Assembly: GCA_963785255.1 (NCBI GenBank)
Contig: CAWAUR010000011.1
Span: 1 to 64,000 of the forward strand
DNA from: Bog-159 sp963785255
GTDB taxonomy: Bacteria; Acidobacteriota; Terriglobia; Bryobacterales; Bryobacteraceae
Direction of reading: 5' to 3'
Length of the DNA: 64,000 nucleotides
A program made the translations under genes and the position numbers. Position 1 is the stretch's first letter, and each line of letters starts with the position of its first letter. Below, in pieces: positions 36,374-45,194 of this stretch. Under the pieces are notes generated by a model. That model did not search any database. It saw only the letters and a list, made by a program, of their open reading frames with translations, and had not been told where the DNA came from.

Positions 36374-36617
36374 AACCAAGGCGAAGCGGGACGACGAGCT
36401 AAGGTCCGAGTACCGTTTCGATTACTCGAAAGCCAAGCCGAACCGGTTCGCCGGACAGGCTCGGCCGGGATCCGTCGCGGTATTATTGGACCCCGATGTG
36501 GCGCAGGTTTTCAAGAGCCCGGAATCCGTGAACGCTGTTCTGCGCGCGTTGATGGCCACCATGCCCGCCGCCGCTCGCCCCACGGCGAGACGGAGCGCGA
36601 TGCGCCGTTCTGAGTAG
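36345..36617 (+). CDS. brnA: BrnA-type antitoxin
   Basis: About 90 residues: basic N-terminus, EYRFDYSKAKPNRFAG, then the ribbon-helix-helix part SVAVLLDPDVAQVFKSPESV and NAVLRALMATM. These match BrnA antitoxins (FDFS...VRLDPDV...INAVLRAYM). AAGGAG lies upstream of the ATG at 36345, which overlaps the end of the toxin frame by 29 bases. Usually it neutralises BrnT and represses its own operon; here the toxin is inactivated. Confidence 0.78.
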   Translation: MTMRNTPRTKTKAKRDDELRSEYRFDYSKAKPNRFAGQARPGSVAVLLDPDVAQVFKSPESVNAVLRALMATMPAAARPTARRSAMRRSE

Positions 36618-36780
36618 TGCGGAAGCCCCCACCCTGATCCTGCGCGCCCCTGTGCGCTTAAATCGGACGATTTCTACACCAGGGGTAGACTGGACCTCTT
36701 AAGACGCCGTTCCAATAGTCAAACCGACGGTGGTGACGTCGTCGGTTTGCCCGCCTGCCGGCGAAAACGATGCGCGTGTT

Positions 36781-37053
36781 TCAGAGTGCAGCCTTCAGGT
36801 CTTCCGAGAACTTGCGCACTGCCTCCACCTGTTCATCCGTCGCGGGATACTCGAAGCCCTTGCCCGCCAGAAACGCCCGCCCGTCGCGCCAGATCAGATA
36901 CGCCAATCCGCTTTCGGTCAGCATGCCGGTGCTGCCGATGCTGCCGTAGCCCGCGGCGGTGCGTTCCACCAGCGCGATCAGGTTATCGCGCGCGAACATG
37001 GCGTACGAATTTGTTTCGGTGAGAAGCTGGATGCCGGTGGATGCCAGGTCCAA
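36781..37053 (-). CDS. Hypothetical protein downstream of the DUF151 nuclease
   Basis: 90 residues, opening MDLASTGIQLLTETNSYAMF with a TTG start, then GSIGSTGMLTESGLAYLIWR and a C-terminal helix. No family recognised. It starts 13 bp after the nuclease stop and probably closes the miaB-nuclease operon. The poor start codon lowers certainty. Confidence 0.6.
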   Translation of the reverse strand: MDLASTGIQLLTETNSYAMFARDNLIALVERTAAGYGSIGSTGMLTESGLAYLIWRDGRAFLAGKGFEYPATDEQVEAVRKFSEDLKAAL

Positions 37054-37066
37054 GATTGCAGCCTGG

Positions 37067-37552
37067 CTACATCTTGTAGCGGCCCATATCCTCGTCGTTC
37101 AGGTTCTCCAGCCAACGGCGGAGTTCCTTCTCGTTTTCCTTATCGGAAACCGAGGCGGCCTGCTTGGAGGATTTGAGCACGGTGTCGTCGACGAAGATCG
37201 GGCAATCCAGACGCAGGGCCAGCGCCAGCGCATCGCTGGGCCGGGAGTCCACGCTGATGAGTTCGCCATCGCGCTCGAGCCAGATCAAAGCGTAGAAGGT
37301 TTCCTCTTTCAGTTCGTTGACCACCACCTTGCGCACGCCGGTGTTGAGTCCCAGCAGGAGGCTCTTGATCAGGTCGTGGGTCATGGGCCGCGGCGTCGCG
37401 ACCTTTTCAATCTCCAGCGCGATCGCGTTGGCCTCATAGATTCCCACCCAGATCGGAAGGACGGAGTTGCCGCTCACGTCCTTCAGGATCACGATGGGCA
37501 TGTTCGTGACGGGGTCCATCATCAAGCCGCGGATTTTCATTTCGACTTCCAT
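37067..37552 (-). CDS. DUF151 bifunctional nuclease-domain protein
   Basis: 161 residues: MKIRGLMMDPVTNMPIVILK, then LPIWVGIYEANAIALEIE, then RKVVVNELKEETFYALIWLE and SVDSRPSDALALALRLDCPI. This is the DUF151/bifunctional nuclease domain. Follows miaB by 18 bp on the same strand. A decayed piece of its 5' end lies at 35852-35970. Confidence 0.9.
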   Translation of the reverse strand: MEVEMKIRGLMMDPVTNMPIVILKDVSGNSVLPIWVGIYEANAIALEIEKVATPRPMTHDLIKSLLLGLNTGVRKVVVNELKEETFYALIWLERDGELISVDSRPSDALALALRLDCPIFVDDTVLKSSKQAASVSDKENEKELRRWLENLNDEDMGRYKM

Positions 37553-37570
37553 AAGACCCTCCCAGCTTTA

Positions 37571-38899
37571 TTAGAACACATTCGCCACGCTCTCACCGGC
37601 CAGCGAGTTTGGCCCGGAGCGCGTCACGCGCACGTCGAGATAACGGCCCACGAGCGAGGCGCCGCCGGTGTCCGGATGCGTGAAGTTCAGCGTGCGATTC
37701 TGCGACGTCCGGCCGATCCACTGGCCCAGCGCTTCGTGACGGCCTTCCACCAGCACCTCTTCCACCGCGCCGATCAATTCCGTGTTGCGGCGGATCTGGA
37801 TGGCGCGCTGCTTTTCGTTGACGATCATGATGCGGCGGGTCTTCTCTTCTTCCGGGATCTTGTCGTCCATTTGGAGCGCGGCGGTATTGGGGCGCGGCGA
37901 GTATTTGAAGCTGAACAGCGAATCGTACTGCACTTCGTCGAGCAGTTTTAGGGTCTCCTCGAAATCGGCTTCGGTCTCGCCGGGGAAGCCCACGATGATA
38001 TCGGTGGTCAGCGCCATGTTGCGGCGTGCGCCTTTGATCCACGCGATGCGCTCGATATATTGATCGCGCGTGTAGAGCCGCTGCATGGAAGCGAGAACGC
38101 GGCTGGATCCGGACTGCACGGGCAGATGCACGTGATTGCACAACACCGGGTTGGCGTCCATGGCGTCCACGATGGCCTTGGTGAAATCGCGCGGATGCGA
38201 GGTGGTGTAGCGTACGCGGCGGATGCCCGGAATCTCGCCGGTGCGCGCCAGCAGCGTGGCGAAATCCCAGCCGGCCGGCGACGGATCGCGATAGCTGTTT
38301 ACATTCTGCCCCAGAAGTTGGATTTCGGTGTAGCCGGAATCGGCCAGGCGGCGCGCTTCGGCCATCACGCTTTCGCTGGTGCGGCTGCGCTCCGGCCCGC
38401 GGGTAAAGGGCACCACGCAATAGGCGCACGATTTGTCGCAGCCTTCGATGATGGTGATGTAAGCGCGATGCGGATTATCGCGGCGCGTGAACGGCGTATC
38501 GAACGTTTCGTCCGTATCCAGGCTGAGTCCGGTGACGCGCCGGTTGCCGGCTTCGAGCTGCACCAGCATTTCCGGCAATCGCGTGTAGCTGGCCGATCCG
38601 GCCACCAGGCTGACGTGCGGCGCGCGGTCGAAAATCTTCTCGCCTTCCTGCTGCGCCACGCATCCCAGCACGCCGAAGACTTTGCCCTTGCCGGCGCGCT
38701 TGAAATTCTGCAAGCGGCTGAATACTTTTTGTTCCGCTTTGTCGCGGATGCTGCAGGTGTTGTAAAGCACCAGGTCGGCCGCTTCCGGTGTATGCACCTG
38801 GCGGTAGCCTTTGGCGAGCAGCGTGCCCACGACCTTTTCGGAATCGTGGGCGTTCATCTGGCAGCCGAAGGTTTCGATGTAGAAAGCTTTCCCAGTCAC
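37571..38899 (-). CDS. miaB: tRNA-2-methylthio-N6-dimethylallyladenosine synthase
   Basis: 442 residues. N-terminal UPF0004 domain with the second-cluster cysteines C13, C49 and C80, a radical-SAM domain with C154, C158 and C161 (CDKSCAYC), and a C-terminal TRAM domain. It adds the methylthio group to i6A37 in tRNAs reading UNN codons, using two 4Fe-4S clusters. All key residues are present. First gene of an operon with the DUF151 nuclease. Decayed N-terminal fragments of a second copy lie at 42236-42590. Confidence 0.95.
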   Translation of the reverse strand: MTGKAFYIETFGCQMNAHDSEKVVGTLLAKGYRQVHTPEAADLVLYNTCSIRDKAEQKVFSRLQNFKRAGKGKVFGVLGCVAQQEGEKIFDRAPHVSLVAGSASYTRLPEMLVQLEAGNRRVTGLSLDTDETFDTPFTRRDNPHRAYITIIEGCDKSCAYCVVPFTRGPERSRTSESVMAEARRLADSGYTEIQLLGQNVNSYRDPSPAGWDFATLLARTGEIPGIRRVRYTTSHPRDFTKAIVDAMDANPVLCNHVHLPVQSGSSRVLASMQRLYTRDQYIERIAWIKGARRNMALTTDIIVGFPGETEADFEETLKLLDEVQYDSLFSFKYSPRPNTAALQMDDKIPEEEKTRRIMIVNEKQRAIQIRRNTELIGAVEEVLVEGRHEALGQWIGRTSQNRTLNFTHPDTGGASLVGRYLDVRVTRSGPNSLAGESVANVF

Positions 38900-38930
38900 T
38901 ACGGACTATTCTACCGCGCTCGCGTGGCGC

Positions 38931-38959
38931 GGCAGACCACCGTTTATCAGTGGTCTGCC
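38931..38959. repeat. Intergenic hairpin
   Basis: GGCAGACCAC-CGTTTATCA-GTGGTCTGCC, a 10-bp perfect stem, upstream of miaB. Its layout resembles the GGCAGGCC...GGCCTGCC hairpins at 23934 and 44724. Confidence 0.7.
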
Positions 38960-39017
38960 GGCCGCCTCTCGGCAAGTGTTTTCCTCCGCTAGTCCTGCGC
39001 TGGAGATCATGGGTTGC

Positions 39018-39991
39018 TTAGGGTATGCGCACGAAGCCGTGATACGCGTAGTTCTGGTCAATGTAGAATCCTGAGATCGCCCCCTCCGTATTGTTGGTCA
39101 TAGGGAAGGTGCCTTGGGAAATGTTTTGGGCGGGACCGAGTGTGCCCGCGTCGGGAGCATCGAAAGTGGTTATCTCGCCGTATGGAGCGCGCAGGAAGCC
39201 GTGGGCCACGCTGCTCGCGTCAACGTAGTATCCCTCGATTTCATCCCAAGCGTTGTTGCCCATGGGGAGGGTTCCCTGGCCAGGGCCTGTGCCCGCGCCC
39301 GGAACGTCGAAGGTGGTTATCTCACCGTATGGAGCACGCACGAAACCGTGAGCCAGGCTGTACGTGTCACTGTAGTATCCCGTGGCCGCCTCCGCATGGT
39401 TGATGCTCTCTGAGAAGGTGCCTTGGCCCGCGCCTGTGCCTGCGCCCGGTCCATCAAACGTCGTAATCCGGCCGCGAGGATCGCGCACGAAGCCGTGATA
39501 TGCGTTGCTCCCGTCAGCGTAGAATCCTGTAATCGCGCCGGCATCGGTGAGGCAAGAGAAGTACTGGGGGAAGTCCCTTGGCCGGCGCCTGTGCCTGCGC
39601 CCGGAGCATCGAGGGTGGTTATCTCACCGTTGGGGCCGCGCACGAAGCCGTGCGCCACGCTGTTCGTGTCCATGTAGTATCCCGCGATCACCCCGAAATC
39701 GTTGACGTCCCCGGCAATCGTGCCTTGGCCGGCGCTGGTGCCTGCGCCCCTAACGTCAAACGGCATAAGCCAGCCCGTGGGAATTCGCAGGAAGCCGTGC
39801 ATCATGTTGTCCTCGTCCACGTACCATCCCGCGATCGAGCCTTCCGCATTGATGCCGATGGCGAATGTGCCTTGGCCGGCGCCCGTGCCTGCGGCCGGAG
39901 CGTCGATCGCCGTAATCCTGCCGTTGGGAGCGCGCAGAAAGACGTGATTCGCACCGTTCGCGCCGTATTCCCTCTTTAGATAAAGGACCAA
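39018..39991 (-). pseudogene. HAF-type repeat protein, truncated and frameshifted
   Basis: About six imperfect 50-residue repeats of the form HGFVRAPYGEITTFDVPGAG, TGAGQGTF and a variable link with GYY.D. This resembles the HAF family of extracellular repeats. The frame is broken near 39548, where one base is missing: after GAGQGTSPSTSL the reading continues one frame over as TDAGAITGFYADGSNAYHGF. The 5' end begins with a TTG and no signal peptide, only 34 bp from the start of the CadC-like gene, so the true start appears lost. Confidence 0.75.
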
Positions 39992-40025
39992 TCGAGTGCT
40001 AAACTCCTAAACAGGGAGACCTGTT

Positions 40026-42200
40026 GTGGCGTCCGCCCCTGCGAACAACGGCAAACTCCGTTTCCGGGTCCGTTTCGGCCCCTACGAGTTAGACCCTAAT
40101 GCGCGTGTGCTGCGCAAAGGAGGAACCCCCGTCCACTTGCCGGAGCAGCCCTGGCAGGTGCTTTGCGCACTGCTGGAGAGGCCCGGCGCGGTAGTGACCC
40201 GCGAAGAACTTCAAGAGCGCCTTTGGCCCGGAACCTTTGTCGATTTCGAGAAAAGCCTGAACAAGGTCGTCAACAAGCTGCGCGAGGCTCTTTCGGATTC
40301 CGCCGACAAGCCGCGTTTTGTGGAGACGGTCGTCCGCCAGGGCTATCGCTTCATCGCCCCCGTCGAAATCGAATTCCCCTCCCCTTCAGCGGCGGCTGTG
40401 CCGGACGGCATTTCCGGGAGTGCGGTTCAGCCGGCCGCGCATCCGGGCTTTGCCGCCGTCGAGCCAAAAGCAGGCTACCACAGGCGTGCGATCGCGGGAG
40501 TGGCTGTCGCGGCAATGGTACTCGCGGGGGCTGGTTACTGGTGGCTGCGGCCGGAAACATATCCCGTGGATCTCCATCCAGTTCCGCTGCTGTCCTGGCC
40601 GGGACAAGCACGCACGCCTTCTTTCTCGCCTGACGGCAACAAGGTGGCCTTCTCATGGAACAGCGAGAAGCAGGACAGGTTCCACATCTACATTCAGCAG
40701 ATCGGCTCACGTACTCCGCCGCTGCAAGTCACTAGCGGTCCGGCCGACGATGCCTGCCCCGCGTGGTCTCCGGACGACCGTTATATCGCCTTTCTGCGCC
40801 GTGCCGGGACTGGCCGTGCTCTGCTGCTGGTGCCGTCCATCGGTGGGACAGAACGTAAGATTATGGAGTTTCCAGCCGGAGCCGAGGGTTGTCTTTCGTG
40901 GACGCCCGATTCAAAATGCGTCGCCGTATCGGTACGGGACTCGCCGCGGGATCCGTACGGCATCTGGCTTGTTTCTCCCGGCAGTGGGGAACGCCGCCGG
41001 CTCACCAAGCCGCCGGCGGGTACGCTGGGCGGGGACACGGGTCCTTCCATCTCGCGGGACGGCCGTAGCGTCGTGTTCATTCGGGACGTGCGGAACGCTA
41101 TCCAGGCAGCCTATGTGCTCCCGCTCTCAAAGGATTCCCAGCCGGATGGAGAGCCGCGGGAGTTCATTCACGAACACTACGGCTCGATGGGCGGGATAGC
41201 CTGGACCGCCGACGGCCGCGCGATGGTGTACTCAGGCGGTCCCTACGCTACGCGCAGCCTCTTCCGCGTGCCTGCTTCCGGCCGCCGGTCGCCATCGCGG
41301 CTGCCTTATGCGCTGCAGGATGCCGCCGAGCCAACCATCTCGACCGCGCATTCCCGGCTCGTTTACCTGTGGAACACGTCCACTCGAAACCTATGGCGGC
41401 TGGACGCTCGCACAGGCGAACGGAAAATATTGGTAGCTTCGAACCGGATTTCGGAGACGCCCCAGTACTCGCCGGATGGCCGGAAGCTCGCGTTCCAGTC
41501 CAACCGCTCGGGAGAAATGGGAATATGGACCTGCGATGCGGACGGCTCCAATTGCGTGGAACTGACCGCCTTCGGCAACACTACGGGGGGCACTCCGCGA
41601 TGGTCCCCCGACAGCCAGTGGATTGCCTTCGATTCGCGCGTGGCAGGCCAATCCCAAATCTACGTGATCCAGGCGGACGGTGGCGGCCAGCGCCGCATGA
41701 CCAACGATTCCGCCGATGATATTACACCGAGTTGGTCGCGCGACGGGCGCTGGATCTACTTCGCATCGGACCGCAGCGGGCGGATGGAAACCTGGAAGAT
41801 CCCGGCGGCTGGGGGCGCGCCGGTCGAAGTGACACAGGCAGGCGGCGGTCCGGCATTCGAGTCGGTGGACGGCGCGTTCCTCTACTACTTCAAGTATGTC
41901 GTCTGGGGCACCGACCCGGCGCCCCTGTTCCGCATGCCCGTGGAGGGTGGCGCGGAGGTTTCGGTCCTGCCACGAGTGGCAAACTGGGGGTCCTTTGGCG
42001 TGGCCGCGAAAGCCATCTATTTCACCCCGGATGGAAATACGATTCAGCGGTTGGAACTCTCCACCAGAAAGCTCAGCACGCTGGCGAGCATGGAAAAAGG
42101 TTTTTATGGTCTCTCGGTTTCACCTGATGAGGCATTTGTGGTGTGGTCGCAGTTCGACCGGGAGAGCCGGGAGTTGATGTTGGTGGAGGGTTTTCGCTGA
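40026..42200 (+). CDS. CadC-like winged helix, membrane segment and PD40 propeller (paralogue)
   Basis: 724 residues with a GTG start after GGGAG. N-terminal winged helix (VTREELQERLWPGTFVDFEK, VETVVRQGYRFIAP), membrane segment (AIAGVAVAAMVLAGAGYWWL) and a PD40/TolB-like propeller with SPDGNKVAFSW, WSPDDRYIAFL and WSRDGRWIYFASD. Same architecture and length as the protein at 33216, so the two are paralogues, but the propeller sequences differ a lot. Role: membrane-spanning transcription regulator; signal and targets unknown. Confidence 0.86.
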   Translation: MASAPANNGKLRFRVRFGPYELDPNARVLRKGGTPVHLPEQPWQVLCALLERPGAVVTREELQERLWPGTFVDFEKSLNKVVNKLREALSDSADKPRFVETVVRQGYRFIAPVEIEFPSPSAAAVPDGISGSAVQPAAHPGFAAVEPKAGYHRRAIAGVAVAAMVLAGAGYWWLRPETYPVDLHPVPLLSWPGQARTPSFSPDGNKVAFSWNSEKQDRFHIYIQQIGSRTPPLQVTSGPADDACPAWSPDDRYIAFLRRAGTGRALLLVPSIGGTERKIMEFPAGAEGCLSWTPDSKCVAVSVRDSPRDPYGIWLVSPGSGERRRLTKPPAGTLGGDTGPSISRDGRSVVFIRDVRNAIQAAYVLPLSKDSQPDGEPREFIHEHYGSMGGIAWTADGRAMVYSGGPYATRSLFRVPASGRRSPSRLPYALQDAAEPTISTAHSRLVYLWNTSTRNLWRLDARTGERKILVASNRISETPQYSPDGRKLAFQSNRSGEMGIWTCDADGSNCVELTAFGNTTGGTPRWSPDSQWIAFDSRVAGQSQIYVIQADGGGQRRMTNDSADDITPSWSRDGRWIYFASDRSGRMETWKIPAAGGAPVEVTQAGGGPAFESVDGAFLYYFKYVVWGTDPAPLFRMPVEGGAEVSVLPRVANWGSFGVAAKAIYFTPDGNTIQRLELSTRKLSTLASMEKGFYGLSVSPDEAFVVWSQFDRESRELMLVEGFR

Positions 42201-42235
42201 TTCGCCGGCAGCGATGCAAGAGGGCGGCTCCGCGG

Positions 42236-42590
42236 TCAGACCTCCGTCCATTCTTCGCCAAGAGATTTGTCGCGGCCTTCGTTGATGGTGATGCAAGCGC
42301 GATGCGGATTGTACAGGCTGAGTGCTGTCCCGCGCCGTTTGCCAGATTCGAGCTGCACCAGCATTTCCGGCAGCCGCGTGTAGCTGGCCGATCCGGCGCC
42401 AGGCTGACGTGCGGCGCGCGGTCGAAAATCCTTTCGCCTTCCTGCTGCGCCACGCATCCCAGCACGCCAAACACTTTGGCCTTGGCCGTTGTACGCTTGA
42501 AATTCTGCCGCGTTCGGCCTATCCAGTTGGCTGTAACCCTTGGCGAAGAGCGTGCCCACGACCTTTTCGGAATCGTGCGCGTGCAACCGG
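42236..42590 (-). pseudogene. Decayed N-terminal fragment of a second miaB copy
   Basis: On the minus strand, fragments in different frames match MiaB residues about 16-155: AHDSEKVVGTLFAKGY, then QQEGERIFDRAPHVSL, then ASYTRLPEMLVQLE, then NPHRACITI. Several indels interrupt it. At the nucleotide level the plus strand is close to 38455-38870 of intact miaB. Confidence 0.88.
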
Positions 42591-42652
42591 CAGCCGAGTG
42601 CGTGGGACGCCGCGCCCCGCGCCCGCCTGCCGGTTACTGTACAATCACTGGA

Positions 42653-43360
42653 ATGCCCACTTACCCGCGCCGACTTTGGCTATGCGCCTTCGCCGCATCG
42701 CTGGCGGTGTTGCTCATTGGCATATGGTTCCAGGTTTCGCTCGCGCAACATTGGACACGCCCGGCCGCTCTGCCCTACGGAGTCAATAACCCGGTGCTCG
42801 CCCTGCAAATGGCTAAACCGCCCTGGCCGGCCGAAATGCTCGCGCCTGCCGGGAATATGGCGGAAATGACGCGCCAGCAATACATCGACTTCGGATACAT
42901 CCCCAGCTACGCCGCGCTGTTTATTTGCATCGCGCTTCTCGAATCGCAATCGCATCGCCGCTGGATTGCCGCGCTCGGACTGCTATCGATCGTGCTTATC
43001 CTGGTGGCGGCCGGTTTCGACGTGGCCGAGAATTTTGCGATTCTGGGCGTCACCGTCGACCACAAGCTGGCGGCCTGGGCGGCCATCCGCCCGCACTCGC
43101 TCGTCAAGTGGACATGCGTTTTTCTGACGGTCCTGCTGGAAAGTCCGTTCTACTTTGACGTGCGGGTACTCACGGGCTTCGCGCGCGTGCTGGCCGGTGT
43201 GCTGGGCGCCGCGGGCATCCTGGCCGGACTACTGGGTTTGTACAGTTCGATCGCCGGATACGAACGAGGCATCGGAATGGCGATGCTGCCGCTGCTGGTG
43301 GCGATGCTCGCCATGCCGCCGTTTCTTTGGCTGGGAGGCCGCGGGCCCTGGCGCCAGTAG
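42653..43360 (+). CDS. Polytopic membrane protein, unknown
   Basis: 235 residues, about six hydrophobic segments (LWLCAFAASLAVLLIGIWFQ, YAALFICIALLES, LGLLSIVLILVAAGFDVAEN and others). No family is recognised. The ATG at 42653 is chosen because upstream sequence is the miaB remnant. The TAG stop at 43358-43360 is the first part of a family-1 repeat. Confidence 0.68.
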   Translation: MPTYPRRLWLCAFAASLAVLLIGIWFQVSLAQHWTRPAALPYGVNNPVLALQMAKPPWPAEMLAPAGNMAEMTRQQYIDFGYIPSYAALFICIALLESQSHRRWIAALGLLSIVLILVAAGFDVAENFAILGVTVDHKLAAWAAIRPHSLVKWTCVFLTVLLESPFYFDVRVLTGFARVLAGVLGAAGILAGLLGLYSSIAGYERGIGMAMLPLLVAMLAMPPFLWLGGRGPWRQ

Positions 43361-43434
43361 GACAGGCCTCCTTCGCTCGCCGAAGAGCGGGCCTACGAGG
43401 CCCGCGCAGGCAGAGTGCCTGCCCCACAGCGAAG
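43358..43434. repeat. Mosaic palindromic repeat (family 1)
   Basis: TAGGACAGGCCTCC, then AGCGGGCCTACGAGGCCCGC, then GCAGGCAGAGTGCCTGCCCC and ACA. Supplies the stop codon of the preceding gene. Confidence 0.88.
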
Positions 43435-43503
43435 TACAGCGAAGTCGAAGGTAATGACGAAGTCATTACGCCGTGGTATCATGATTGCCGGGGGAGATAT
43501 TCA

Positions 43504-43770
43504 GTGCGCGCCGTGCGAGAAACGTTGAACATACGCATCAGGCCTGAAGTTCGGGGACTCATCGACCGAGCCGCGAATCTGGCGGGCAAGAACCGCACCG
43601 ACTTCGTGCTCGACGCGGCTCGCCGCGCCGCCGAGGAGACGCTGTTGGACCGCACCTTGTTCCTGGTGAGTCCAAAAGCCTACCGCGAGTTCCTGGCGCG
43701 TCTGGATGCTCCAGCCAAGCCGAACGCGCGGCTACGCAAGAGCATGCGCACGCCGGCGCCCTGGGAGTGA
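43504..43770 (+). CDS. tacA: DUF1778 antitoxin (TacA-like)
   Basis: 88 residues: ETLNIRIRPEVRGLIDRAAN, GKNRTDFVLDAARRAAEETL, LDRTLFLVSPKAYREFL. This is the ribbon-helix-helix DUF1778 antitoxin pattern with the toxin-neutralising tail. GTG start with GGGGGAG seven bases upstream. The stop overlaps the toxin start (GTGA), typical of TacAT operons. It binds the promoter and inhibits the acetyltransferase toxin. Confidence 0.88.
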   Translation: MRAVRETLNIRIRPEVRGLIDRAANLAGKNRTDFVLDAARRAAEETLLDRTLFLVSPKAYREFLARLDAPAKPNARLRKSMRTPAPWE

Positions 43771-44264
43771 TCTTGCCCCTGTCGGCTCCCGAGCCCCTGA
43801 CCGCCGGTCACCGCATTGCCGATTTCGAATCGGGGGAGGGCTCGCTCGACGATTGGCTGCGGCGGCGCGCACAGGCCAACCAAGTGAGCGGCGCATCGCG
43901 GACGTACGTGGTTTGCGACGGCCAAAACGTTGTCGGTTACTACGCGCTGGCCTCCGGCGCCATCGCCGTGTCGGCGGTTCCGGGACGGTTCCGCAGGAAC
44001 ATGCCGGACCCGATTCCGGTTGCCGTACTGGCCCGGTTGGCGGTCGACCTCAGGCATCAGGGGCGCGGTCTGGGACGGGCACTGTTCCGCGACGCGGCGC
44101 GCCGCGTTTCCCGTGCTGCGGACTCCATCGGGATTCGAGGAATCGTGGTGCACGCTGTTTCCGAAGGAGCGCGCCGTTTCTATGTCGCGCTGGGCTTCGA
44201 CGCCTGCCCCAGTGAACCGATGACCCTGGTAGTCACGCTTGCCGATCTGCGCGTACTTTTATAG
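43767..44264 (+). CDS. tacT: GNAT acetyltransferase toxin (TacT-like)
   Basis: 165 residues of GNAT fold: FESGEGSLDDWLRRRAQANQ, then TYVVCDGQNVVGYYAL, then the acetyl-CoA-binding RLAVDLRHQGRGLGRALF (Q/RxxGxG/A), and AVSEGARRFYVALGF, with a C-terminal tyrosine in the usual place. TacT-type toxins acetylate the amino acid on charged tRNAs and stop translation. The gene is intact, the only complete type II pair in this window. Translationally coupled to the antitoxin. Confidence 0.88.
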   Translation: MILPLSAPEPLTAGHRIADFESGEGSLDDWLRRRAQANQVSGASRTYVVCDGQNVVGYYALASGAIAVSAVPGRFRRNMPDPIPVAVLARLAVDLRHQGRGLGRALFRDAARRVSRAADSIGIRGIVVHAVSEGARRFYVALGFDACPSEPMTLVVTLADLRVLL

Positions 44265-44265
44265 T

Positions 44266-44688
44266 TCAATGCAGGCTGGCGATTTTCTTGCGGACTTCCG
44301 CAGCGTCCTTGGCGCCAGGCTGTAGTTCCAGGTATTTTTCGTATGCGGCTTTGGCGTCCTGGCGATTCTTGCGCTTCTGTTCCGCCTCGCCCAGGCGCAG
44401 CCAGGCTTCCGGCAGATTGGGGTTCCACTTAGTGGCCTCGCGGAAGCGACCGGCGGCCGCTTTGTAACTGCCGCGCTTGAAGTACTCCATGCCGACCTGC
44501 AGTTCCTTGTTCGCCTGCAGGGGGTTGAAGGCGTAATCCTTGGGCTTGAGATTCGCGTCTTCCTCGGGAGGTTCCTGCTCGGCGGGTTGCTGCGCCGCTG
44601 GCTTGGCCGGCTCTTTGGACTGGTTCTGGGCGTTCGCGGGAAGAGTGGTCAGGCCCCCGAAAAGCAGAGCAAGGACCCAGCGTGACAT
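44266..44688 (-). CDS. Exported TPR protein
   Basis: 140 residues. Signal peptide (WVLALLFGGLTTLPANAQ), a Lys/Ala/Pro/Gln/Glu-rich linker, and two or three TPR repeats (ELQVGMEYFKRGSYKAAAGR, AWLRLGEAEQKRKNRQDAKA). Likely a periplasmic scaffold; partner unknown. ATG at 44688; the longer frame enters a repeat. Its stop is two bases from the TacT stop, so the genes converge with no room for a terminator. Confidence 0.75.
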   Translation of the reverse strand: MSRWVLALLFGGLTTLPANAQNQSKEPAKPAAQQPAEQEPPEEDANLKPKDYAFNPLQANKELQVGMEYFKRGSYKAAAGRFREATKWNPNLPEAWLRLGEAEQKRKNRQDAKAAYEKYLELQPGAKDAAEVRKKIASLH

Positions 44689-44723
44689 ATTTCGATTATA
44701 GCCTTGCGCATCGTCGTCGAACC

Positions 44724-44757
44724 GGCAGGCCACCAAAAACGATGGCCTGCCCCACAG
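44724..44757. repeat. GGCAGGCC hairpin (third repeat type)
   Basis: GGCAGGCC-ACCAAAAACGAT-GGCCTGCC followed by CCACA, identical in the core to 23934-23961. Confidence 0.85.
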
Positions 44758-44775
44758 CGCCACGCGGGCGCTGAG

Positions 44776-45192
44776 CTAAACGGACGGCTTCTGCATTTCG
44801 GGAAACTTAGCGGCCGCCGCCTCCCGTACTTCGGGCGGAAAGTCCGACAACTCAAGGACCTGTCGAATCTCGATCGTTTCGGTGTCCGACGCAGGGCAGC
44901 GCGAAGCCCAGGCGATGGCCTCCTCCTTCGAATTCACTTTGATCATCCAATAGCCGCCGATGGCCTCTTTCGTTTCGATGAAAGGGCCGTCCGTCACGCT
45001 GGGCTTGCCTCCCGCGAACGACACGCGCGCGCCCGCCGATAGCGGATGTAAGCCATCCAGCGTGAGCAGTACACCGGCCTTCTGCAGTTCCTCGTTGTAC
45101 TTCATCATCGCGGCGACTGCCTGGGGGTCGGGCATGGCGCCCGGCGCCGCGTTCTCATATCCCTTGGGAATTATCAGCATCATAAATCGCAT
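44776..45192 (-). CDS. YCII-related (DGPF) domain protein
   Basis: 138 residues: MRFMMLIIPKGYENAAPGAM, then GVLLTLDGLHPLS, then the DGPF box VTDGPFIETKEAIGGYWMI. DGPF/YCII proteins are small ferredoxin-like-fold proteins, often beside ECF sigma factors; their substrate is not known. The second gene of a pair with a paralogue two bases upstream. Confidence 0.88.
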   Translation of the reverse strand: MRFMMLIIPKGYENAAPGAMPDPQAVAAMMKYNEELQKAGVLLTLDGLHPLSAGARVSFAGGKPSVTDGPFIETKEAIGGYWMIKVNSKEEAIAWASRCPASDTETIEIRQVLELSDFPPEVREAAAAKFPEMQKPSV

Positions 45193-45194
45193 GG

